NCBI GenBank assembly: GCA_032158295.1
Contig: CM063249.1
Location: 3,301,195 to 3,365,194 of the forward strand
Direction of reading: 5' to 3'
DNA length: 64,000 nt
From: Pycnopodia helianthoides
Lineage: Eukaryota; Echinodermata; Asteroidea; Forcipulatida; Asteriidae
Shown piece by piece: positions 35,401-47,400 of this stretch (position 1 is the stretch's first letter; every line of letters starts with the position of its first letter). The notes below the pieces were generated by a model. The model did not search any database. It was not told the origin of the DNA and saw only the letters and a program-made list of their open reading frames with translations. The translations under genes and the position numbers were made by a program.

Positions 35401-38400
35401 GTAGGAAAATTAGTGAATTTTTTTTTTAACAGTGTATTTTGTGGGACGAGGATATTGTAATTGAAGTAATCTTTTTTCGTTGCAGGGGGTTGAAATAAAA
35501 AACAAACTATTTGCTTGCCAGCAGGGACAGTTGAAAAAGAAAAGTTACTGGCCCTCCACTAAATTTGGTGGTCCATTACCATTTTGTTATTTGAAATCGT
35601 TCGGCATCGTTATAGTTAATTAAAAAAATCACTTATTGTATCTGTCGTCTGTTCGGCATCTAGCAGTAAGCCTGTGCGTTAACGGTTATTTTTTTTTAAA
35701 GAAAATAATTTGGGATTGAACAAAGAAAAATTGACTAGTGCAGGTTTTGAACCAACGACCCTCCGGATTAACGTGCCGAGGAAGATAATTATTTTTGAAA
35801 ACAATCCCACCAGGCTATCGTTTGTTGGTGTATTCGGTGGCCCGAAGATATTTTCACTAGTCACGGGCCAGCGGGCCACCGTTAATTTCAAAGTTCTTCA
35901 TGGTCTGTCTCCTGTCTGTATCTCTGACCTCCTGCATAAATATATTCCTGTTCGTCCTGTTCGTCCTGTTCATCACGCCCGACCAGTTTATTGTGTAACA
36001 TCTAAACATAGTCAATATTCAATACACTTCTGTTCATTCACTTTGTTCTGCCGGCCAATCCCTACTGACTCCAACTACTTTTTCCACTAGATTCCATGGT
36101 GAAAGAGCCTTCCAGTTCATTGCACCTTCGTTATGGAATGACTTACCCCTTCATATTCGTCAAACTGACTCTCTTCAGATTTTCAAGGGACTTTTAAAGA
36201 CTCATTTGTTTGAATTTTTATTCTTGTAACAATTGCTTTATTTATTTCATTTCATTGTTTTTTTTATTTGTGTTGCGCATAGAGGCTCCTGCATCTACAT
36301 GTCTCGTATTATTATTATCATTATTAATTTTGAATGCTGTGATGTCATCGTTTGTTCAGGCTCGGAGCTAGCGTTTGAGGTCGACAAGAAGCCGGCGTTT
36401 CACATTCCTCTCGGCAACGTGAGCCACAGCACGACGGCCAAGAACGAGGTCATCTTGGAGTTTCACCAGAATGATGACTCTGAGATCTCACTGATGGAGA
36501 TGAGGTTCTTTATACCTCCAACGGAATCGGATATCAACGCTGCTGAGGTAAGGGACAAAGGATAGAAATATCCTTTTCATTGTTATTCATTGTTATGCAC
36601 AAGCCAGCTTATCAGGGCATAAATAATAATAATAATATTCGTTTTTTATATAGCGCTTTATACACCATGTCTCAAAGCGCTTCCAACATTATTACCCCGA
36701 TCACTGGGCCATTTCATTCCTTAAACCATCTTAGCTCCCTGGGGAGTATACAGCCTGTGCTGCCAAATATGTAGCGCACTAAGCTACATCAATCACAAGA
36801 ACCATCTCTGCCCTCACAGGTACCCATTTACCCCTGGGTGGAGAGAAGCAATTATAGTAAAGTGTCTTGCTTGGGGACACAGGTGTCACGACCGGGATTC
36901 GAACCCACACTCTGCTGAACAGAAACACCAGAGCTTGAGTTCGGTGCTCTTATCCGCTCAGCCACGACACCCGACGGACTGCAGCAAATATGACATTTTT
37001 AAAATGAAATAAAAAATTTACATTTAAGATTAAAGATAGGGTCATAGATTGGTTTTTTCAATGTTATTCCAATTTATAGGCGAAATTTTGAAGCAAGATA
37101 CAATGAAAGTCACTATGTAAAAGTTTCAGCTGAATATTGTCTACTTGCTGAGAAATCAGGAGAAAAAAACTATCTTATTCTTATTCTTATTCTTTATTTG
37201 GCATTAAATACACACAACAGTCAGTAAGTAACAAAATGAATAAATAAATGAATAATCAGTATTTAAGTAATACAAGCAATAGTAAATATTAGCAAAACAA
37301 CAAATAAAAAGCACATGAAGTCTACAAAACAACCTTAATGTGAGGCCAGGATCAACAAAAGTATACTTAAACACTGTAGCTCGAAAGTCTGTTGACCCAG
37401 TCACATATGGAGACAATACATAATAAAAAATATCTATATATGAAGAGATAAATTAAATAATTATAGAATATGTAATACACAAAACACAATGTAAACACAA
37501 AACACAATGTACCAAACCATATTGCTTCCTGAAGGGGAATCATTTCCCAAAACAGTTTATACTATCAACAGGTGCAGTGCTTTTTATCAAGTAAGTTTTT
37601 ACGGTCATGAATTTTTGGAGTATTTACCATCTATGACCCCATCTTTAGAAAGCTTGTGACCTGCAGCCAATTTCACGTAACTTTACGCAACTGCGTAAGT
37701 CCACTTGTGCAAGACTTCTTGTGTTGGTGGATCACAACTTACGCAACAACTGTTGCGCAAGTGAATTTACGCAGTTGCGTAGCGTTTCGTGAAATCGGCG
37801 GCTGCTGCCAACCACACTTCTTCACATCCTGTCGGGCACAAGGCATTCATGTGTTGATTGGTCTCTTATCTTTGAGCCAAATCGGCGCGTAGCTTTAAAT
37901 CACCCTGAATCAATATAATCTTAACATCCGATATATTTTTTGATTGGGATTATTCTGTCCGTTGTTTCTTCTCCCGCAGGCGTTCCATGAAAACATCTTG
38001 GCCAAGGCGGACGTCATTCAAGCCACCGGCGATGCTATCGCGTCTCTGGAGCAAATTCCTTGTCTCACCCAGGTAAGAACACAATGGTTCCTTTAAAACG
38101 CTCGGCTGATGTTGAGTAGATTTTCAACAATTATCTTTGTTTTATGACTTGCAAATTGAGTTGCATTCTCTTATTAAGTTGGTTAAAGGTATTGTACACT
38201 TTTGGTAACAGCTCAAAATCAGTGTCCACATTTTGTGTGATTAAACGTATGCATGAACAAACAAACCTGTGAAAGTTTGAGCTCAATTGGTCATCGAGGT
38301 CACGAGAAAATTGTGAAAATAGATCTTGTGTGTTTTCTGTTTTTTCAGATTATCGCGCGCGATAATTACTATTGTGTTACTCGATTTCTCAGAAACGATA

Positions 38401-41400
38401 GCATTTTAGGCAGAAATATTTTAAGGAACCCTTTCTACCATTACTTACCTTAAATCGTGTAAGTTATGTGTGAATCTGTGAACATTGTGTTTTTCGATTT
38501 ACCAATGGTCAGGGCCTTAATTGTTACCTCACTTCATTCTGGTTGTCTTAAATTTTAAGATAAACGAGGCCTAAAATTCATCTTGAAGGGCGGGATTCCT
38601 TGTTAAAATAAAGGCATTTCCTTGAAAGTCTGTAGAGTTCTTTTGGAATCTTGAAGGAGGAGGACCAAGGAACAGTCATGTGCCCTTTGTGTTTAAGGTT
38701 GCATGTCAAACCCTTCAAGTTTGACAATTGGTTCATGTACCGAGACATTAATTAATAGATTATGGCGCTTTATCATGTTGCTCACCATGCTTGGCATTTC
38801 CTTACCAGTATAGTAATCGTGCTAATATTGTTGTAACAAGGATCAACAGACTATTTTCCTTCCAGCCTCAGTTTGGTTACATTGAGTTGAGTGAGAGAAA
38901 ATCAAGATGGCCGCACCATGATAAAGGTCTATTGTACAAGTCCTGAGACTTCTTTTTTGAAAGGGGCCAATCAGTTTCCCTTTGTGAAGGGGCACTTCAA
39001 CTTCAGGGGCACAAGGCAATGACCGGTGCGTTTTATCTGGCGTTATTCACGTGCCTCAAAGTGTACTTCAGATGTTCAGGCTATATTAAACCTCACATGA
39101 CCATTTTGTTCCCCAGAGGGCGCTATGACATCAAAATCTTCCCACATTCCTCCAGCTTCACGAAGACGTTCGATTACAAGATCCCTTCACGACGGTACTG
39201 CGTCTCTTTCTTCTCCCTCATAAGACAACAGCAGATGTACTTTGTGGTAAGAGAAAAAAACCTCTTAAGGAACATTACAGAATTGGTTTTGCTAACAAAA
39301 CAGTTGCTGGCAGTGTAAGCACTTATGTAATCCACATATACACAAACTGACAAACCTGTAGAGTTTGAGATCGATCGGCCGTCTGGGTCACGAGAAAATA
39401 GTGAAAAACCGATTACACATTTGCATGAAATCATATAGATTCAACAAATGAATAAAACGCTCACTGAGCGATAAACTCCAATCAGAAAATTATTTTATAT
39501 CAAATTATTTCTCATCAAATATGGCATTTCAGACAGAAATATTTCAAGGGATGTTTTCTACTATCATCATCATTAGACCGTGTAAGTTTTATGTAAATCT
39601 GTGATCAAAAGTATATTTTTTTTAACCAATTCTGTAATGTTCCTTTAATATTTGTGTTTTAATAGTTGAAACGTTGAGGGTGAACTGGCATAACATTCGT
39701 CTTATTTTGATATAATTTCTGATTAATTGGATTTCTTATGCTGTTTGAGGGTTGTACTAGTAAACTGATTATGCTGTACAGTGGATCAGGCATACCACCA
39801 TAATCAGAGTCCAATAGTTTGGGTGTTGAGTTTCTATATGGTGTTGGATTCTGTGAGAATGAGGAAGGATCCTAGTAAATCACTCATGGGATCAGGCATA
39901 CCACCATAATCACAGTACAATTGTTTGGGTGTTGAGTTTCCATATGGTGTTGGATTATGTTAGAATGAGGAAGGATCCTAGTAAATCACTCATGGGATCA
40001 GGCATACCACCATAATCAGAGTCCAATGGTTTGGGTGTTGAGTCTCCATATGGTGTTTGATTCTATTAGAATGAGGAAGGATCCTAGTAAATCACTCATG
40101 GGATCAGGCATACCACCATAATCACAGTCCAATAGTTTGGGGTGTTCAGTTTCCATATGGTGTTGGATTCTATTAGAATGAGGAAGGATCCTAGTAAATC
40201 ACTCATGGGATCAGGCATACCATCATAATCAGAGTCCAACAGTTTGGGTGTTGAGTTACCGTATGGTGTTGGGTTTTGTTAGAATGAGGAAGGATCCTAG
40301 TAAATCACTAATGGGATCAGGCATACCACCATAATCAGAGTACAATAGTTTGGGTGTTGAGTCTCCATATGGTGTTGGATTCTATTAGAATGAGGAAGGA
40401 TCCTAGTAAATCACTCATGGGATCAGGCATACCACCATAATCACAGTCCAATAGTTTGGGGTGTTCAGTTTCCATATGGTGTTGGATTCTATTAGAATGA
40501 GGAAGGATCCTAGTAAATCACTCATGGGATCAGGCATACCACCATAACCAGAGTCCAACAGTTTGGGTGTTGAGTTACCGTATGGTGTTGGGTTTTGTTA
40601 GAATGAGGAAGGATCCTAGTAAATCACTCATGGGATCAGGCATACCATCATAATCAGAGTCCAACAGTTTGGGTGTTGAGTTACTGAATGGTGTTGGGTT
40701 TTGTTAGAATGAGGAAGGATCCTAGTAAATCACTCATGGGATCAGGCATACCACCATAATCAGAGTCCAACAGTTTGGGTGTTGAGTTTCCATATGGTGT
40801 TGGATTCTGTTAGAATGAGGAAGGATCCTAGTAAATCACTCATGGGATCAGGCATACCACCATAATCAGAGTCCAACAGTTTGGGGTGTTGAGTTTCCAT
40901 ATGGTGTTGGATTCTGTTAGAATGAGGAAGGATCCTAGTAAATCACTCATGGGATCAGGCATACCACCATGATCAGAGTCCAACAGTTTGGGGTGTTCAG
41001 TTTCCATATGGTGTTGGATTCTGTTAGAATGAGGAAGGATCCTAGTAAATCACTCATGGAATCAGGCATACCACCGTAATCAAGTTCCAACAATTTGGGT
41101 GTTGAGTTACCGTATGGTGTTGGATTTGTTGGGTGTGTTGGGGTGCAGGGGCGCCAGTCAGAAGCTTCAAATCATGTTCGGGTCAACTTTTCTTCTTTCG
41201 TTCCTAAATTGATTTCTAGTTACCCAGTCAGTTTCCCTTATGGTTTATTATTTGAAATCTTATTAAACGTTTCATCTTTTCCTCCTACAGATTAGTTTGG
41301 ATCCCCCTATTGTTCAGGGGCAGACGAGATATCACTTCCTCATTCTCAGCTTCAACAAGGAGGAAGATTTATCGTTAGATCTCAACCTTACAGAGTAAGA

Positions 41401-44400
41401 TCTTCACTTTACTTTCCTTTTTCTTAGTCAAATAACTCCCAGGGCCCAATTTTGTAAACCTGTATGATTCAATGTTGCCGGTACACCTATACATTAAGCA
41501 CTGTACGCCCGGTGCTTTCTAAGTCTCGTGGCCAAAATTCTACAAACACCTCGGATGGGTTTCGAACCATCATCCCTCCTCAATCTAGAGCCATAGATCT
41601 GGGCCCAACGTCATGGCTCTTCTTTAACCCTCCTACTCTCAGTGACTCTTGGCAACATTTTCCAGTGAGTTGACCAACCGTTTGAAACCAATCGACTGCC
41701 AAGGTTGTGTACGGTGGCACAACTGTGCACAGAACTAACTGTGTACTGTGTAAGTGCATTCCCTCATGGTATCATATTGCAGATTGGCATAGTTTATCTA
41801 TCATTCAAAACCACAGTGAATGGTATTGAATGGTCAGACAGCAAGAGGGTTAATCACCGAATTCTGCCCTTGTGATCACCATTCCTTGCTTACAGGGCTA
41901 GTGCTGAATTTCTGCGCTAGCTGTGTGAGCGGAGAATGCCTAGTAACTTGGGAGTAGGCACGCTACACAATCAAAAACTCTCTGCTAACCTGTGAAATAA
42001 GCAAAGAATTCCCTGCTTCCGTAAACGCTGATTCTTTGCTTCATGAAATTTGGCCCTGCTTTAAAGCACATAATTAGCTAAGCAATTTGCTTACCAGAAG
42101 TAAAAAAGTCACCCGGGAAAGTCTCTGTTTATTTATTGTTATCTTTTATAGTACATATTGAATCGGTTTGTAAAAACGCATCTGATTTGGCCTGCAGGCT
42201 ATGATTTGTGTTTGATAGAAATAAAACCAAGTATGTATGAATGAAAAAGTTAAATGAGGTGTTTATCAAAATCCCAAGATAAATCTCAAAAAAATTCCTG
42301 ATTTTTATTTTTTGTTTCAGAGAAGAGATTGAAGAGAAGTACAAGGGTAAGCTGCAGACACACATGACTGGGCCGTCGTTCGAGATCGTCAGTCGTCTCA
42401 TGAAATCTCTATCTGCTCGTAAAATAACCATTCCAGGATCATTTACAGGGTAAGTAAGTCGGGTCGGGGTGTTTAACCGGTTAACTGTTTAACTGGTTAA
42501 CTGTTTAACTGGTTAACTGTTTAACTGGTTAACTGTTTAATCGGTTAACTGTTAAACCGGTATAAAACGTTGGAATCCATTTCCAAATTCCCTGAATGGT
42601 TAAACGGAAGCCGATAGTAAAAAAATTGACGAAATTGAAATTGTCCATTCACCTGATCAGACCCCAGTATCTGTATACATCAGAAAGCTCTCGGCTCGTA
42701 AAATAACCATTCCATGATCATTCACTGGGTAAGTAAGTCGGGTCGGGACGTATAACTGGTCCAAATTTCCTGAATGGTGAAACAAAGCCGACAGTTAAAA
42801 GCAAAACGAGACCCCCCCAGTTTGCAATTGATGAAATTGACCATTTACGTGATCAGACTTTTGTATCTGTACATATATCAGAAAGCTGTTGAATCCCAAT
42901 CCAACCGTGCTATACAATAACCTTACTCTACAATAAGTATTTTCATAAAGTTACTACAACACAATTTATTCATAAGTGAAGCTTATTTAACCCTTGCCTT
43001 GCTAAATCCTTCCGTATCCTCTTCTGCCAAAGTGAAGGATTCAGAAGGACTGAGGGCTGTAGGCCCAAAATAATGATTGCTTATCACTTGGTCAGGCATA
43101 CTAATCTTATCTAAGTCCAAACATGTTGGTGTGGAGTGACATAGGAGAGGAGGGTATTGGAGGATTGAGGTCACCTGTAGGCAAGTGGGCCGAGGGAGTA
43201 AGGGTTAACATAATATATTAAAACAATGGGTGGAGGAGAGAGTTTGGCAGTTATATTAGATCCTTGTCATAGAAAACAAACAAACAAACACCCCGACAAA
43301 CAAACATTCCTGTTGTCATCTTCCTTCCCCCCCTGTAGGCGATCCGGCACCCAGACAGTCAGCTGCTCCTACAAATCCAACAGTGGCTTCTTGTATCCAT
43401 TGGAGAGGGGATTCATCTACGTCCACAAACCGCCACTTCACATCCGCTTTGAGGAGATCGCGTGCGTCAACTTTGCCCGCGGTACGGGCAGCTCGCGATA
43501 CTTTGACTTTGAGATTGAGACCAGGAACGGTAACGTCTATGTCTTCAGCAGCATAGAAAAGTAAGGCTTTTTTTCTCCTTTTTTTCTTCTGTTTTTTTCT
43601 TCTTCTGGTTACAGAATTGTGAAAAGATGAGCTTTTGATCTCTGACTGTGCTACGTGGTCATGTATGGGTCGATGTGGCTGGCTGCCAAAGACGCCCTTG
43701 TGTGCCTGTGGCTGGACCACGCTGTAGGCGTTTCCTTCGCAAATCAGCTTCTCAGCTGCGAGTATGGATGACTAGTGTGTCGTGGCCGAGCGGTCAAGAG
43801 CACTGGACTCAAGCTCTGGTCTTTCTGATCAGCAGATTGTGGGTTTTAGATGGTGGCATTTGTGTTCTTGAGCAAGATACTTTACCACGACGCTTTGTCC
43901 TTCGGATGGGACATTAAGCCGTAGGTCCCGTGCACTAGGATTGGTAGTGGATGTAAAAGAACCCAGAACACTTATCGTGGAAGAGTAGGGGTTAATCCCG
44001 GTGTTTCTGGTTCACATAGCAAGCACCCTTCCCTTGTTTACAAGTTTTCCTCAGGCGCACAGTGATTAAGTCCACTTATGAGGCATCCTTGGTTTCATTA
44101 CCAGAAATATATAATAATAATATTAATAATGAAAATAACAATTTTTGTTGTTGTTTTTGTTTGTTTGCAGGGACGAGTACAGCCCATTGTTTGACTTTGT
44201 GAGCAACAAGAAACTCAGAGTCAAGAACCGAGGTGGCAACCTGAAAGATGTGAGTCCGAAAAGGAAGATTATTTTAACAGATGTTAAATTTGCATCAGGG
44301 ATAATATACTTATATGGACTGGTCACTAGAGCACGCTATTCCCCTGAGGGACTGTGAGTGACCAGAAGAGGGACCTATTTCCTGAGGCCTTCGGCTCTAG

Positions 44401-47400
44401 CGACTGAATCATGACAGTCCATATGTGTTTTATAACACAACTCGGTTCCAAAATATTGCACAAGAAAAGAAACTGCACCGTAATCTGATCCAGTCGCTGC
44501 CATTTTTCATATTTAAGATGAGCCTGGCAAACCTCTTGAGGGCGCTGTAACCAGTCAAAGTTGTTAAGTCTATTGCCTATTATAGGTCTGTGTGTTGTGT
44601 AATGCACGTAAAAGAACCGAGTATGTTGTGAAGAGAAGGGGTTTGCTCCGATGTTGTCTGATGGTCGGCTGCAGATGGTGCCAGAATACCTAATTCTCAG
44701 AAAAGGGGTTTGCCCCTGTGTTTCTGGCATAGTTGGCTGCAGATTGCACCCTATCACCTTTTAACCCGGAAGAAAAAGATTTTCATGTATATTATTGTTT
44801 TATTGAGGTATTTTTTCTGTATTATTTTAATATTTACCATATTAGTAACTCAACGGGTCAATATTCATGAGCAGTATATTTTGTAACTTGAACCTTTTTT
44901 TAGAAGAAATCTATGAATTATGAGGAAATGGTTGACAGCGACGACGATGAAGATACCCACAATGCCTACCTGGACCCTACCACCTTGTAAACCCAGAAGA
45001 ATTAAAAAAATATATATATTATTGTTTTATTAAGTTATTTTTTATCTATTGTTTTAACATTTACCATATTAGTAACTCAACGGGTCAATATTCATGAGCA
45101 ACATATTTTGTAACTTGAACCATTTTTTAGAAGAAATCGGTGAATTATGAGGAAATGGTTGACAGCGACGACGATGAAGATACCCACGATGCCTACCTGG
45201 AACAAATGAAAGCAGAAGGCAGGGAACGAAACGATGATAAGGGGGACTCAGACGAAGACTACGTGGCTGACCTGGACTCGGATGCCTCGGGTGAGTGCAC
45301 CAGACTATAGATAGGTTGCAGTATGACGTAAATCGGCCATCTTTACGGGCAGTTTGGAACAAACAGTCATGCGTTTCGTGTGAGAACGGCGTGCAGCACG
45401 CGCACATTTTATAAAACTCACTGCAGGATTGGTTAGTGAACAACGCGGCTGCGTTAATAAGTTGAGCGCTTGACGCATCTGCAAGTCGAAATGCAAATTG
45501 CCCGTAAAGATGGCGTCTACTGGGAACTATCTATAGTTGTTTCTCCACCCTAGCAGTGTCCTGGGCCAATTTAAATCGACCCAATCTTTGGACTGTGCGT
45601 AGACCGTGCATGTCTTGTGCATATTCATACGTTTTGGGGACCACTTTGGTCCCACATACATTGCTTTAAACGTATGTGGCCTGTGGTGGCCAAGTGGTCG
45701 GGCGCACTGGACTCAAGCTCAGGTGTTTCTGTTCAGCAGAGTGTGGGTTCGATTTCTGGTCCTGAAACTTGTGTCCTTGAGCAAGACACTTAACCATTAT
45801 TGCTTTGTCCGTGTGTTGTGTGATGCATGTAAAAGAACACAGTTACATTTATCCCTAATTTGACACAATTGTTTCTTGTAAGTGTCTGAAAAATAATATA
45901 AAACAAGAATTTTTGTTTTGTTTTAGAAACAGATGCTTTTTTGACATGGAAAACATTGGAAAATGCAAATTCAGGTCATGACCTTTACTTTGACCTTTTT
46001 TATTTGAGCGATAGTAGATAGTAGGTTTGCGGCCGCTATGGGCATTTTGGTTCAAGCCGTTTCAGACCGCAGTGGTCTCAAAAAAATTTAACAATTTTTT
46101 GTATCCTTGTGAAATTATGGGGCAAGTAAAAATGTAGTTAAAATAGTTCCATCAAGAAACTTGATTAATAAGAAACCTGTTCTACTTTACAAATGTTTTG
46201 AATAGGTAGATTTACTGCGTCTGATTTGGGTTTTCATTTGATTTACAGACAGTGATTTCAATCCTGGTGAGAGTGGCAGTGATGTCGCTGAAGAGTAAGT
46301 TCTTTTCATTCTAAGCGAGAACAAAGAAATAGCAAATAAACCAAAAAGACATTTCTTTAGTGTGCCATGAAATGTAATATGTCCATAAACTCAGGGCTCG
46401 AATTTGACACTGGACCGCAGGCCCGAGGCCAGTGTTTTTAGCATTGGGCCAGTAAACTCATGACCGGACAAGTCCGGCGATCTTGTGTTTTCAATTCAAT
46501 AACAATTCATGTACCTCACTCTATAATATCTTGAACAGAAACAACTTATGTTCAAATGTTGACTTTGAGTATTGATTTGAAATATACTTAATACCCTTTA
46601 AGACAAATGAGGTAAATCTTCTCATATATATGTCTTAATGCTTGTTCAATTAAATGGAAGTTAAATTGTGCATTTCTCAGTTTGAATCTGGTCTTGTAAA
46701 ATTATTTCTGGTCCAGTAAAAGTTTTAAGATACAAGTCCTGTGGTCTTGTGGATTTTTCCCCCAAATTTGAGCCCTGAAACTAAAGAAACAATTTAACAA
46801 TAGGAGAGCGGAACAACAGCAATCCGCACAAAGGGTTAAAAAAAATACAAGCTCTGTGCTCAGATCTCGGATTACATGTCAAAGTTCACTTGCGTGCGTA
46901 CAGGTCCAAGCTTTATGTTTACTCGCGTGTACTGACTGTACTGCCGCGGTCTGGCGCGCCGATGCGGTGATCTCGAGATAGCTAGTGGTGGAATGTTTGT
47001 CTGACGTACGGGTATTTTGAGCAAAAGTGACATGAGTGCGGAGTGCTATTAAATGATTGAATCTGTGGTGACTTCTTTTGGCAAAGTCACTTAAACCCTT
47101 TTTCCGTATCACAAATAATTATTTTACAATCTTGTCAGTCGAAGACATTAGTTTAAAGGGGAGGTCATTAATGGGAATATTTTTAGTCAAACGATCAACC
47201 CGTGGTAACTTCCTTTTTACTTGTAGAATTTTTGAAAATTTTAATTATTTTTTGGGGCACAGTAACAAAATTTGTTTACTCACAAACAGTTGCCAACTGT
47301 CCGATGGCTTCATGAAGTGTTTTAAACCATCGGAATGTTTGTGTTTGTAGATACGACAGCAATCCTTCAACGAGCAGTACCTCGGGCTCAGAAAACTCAT

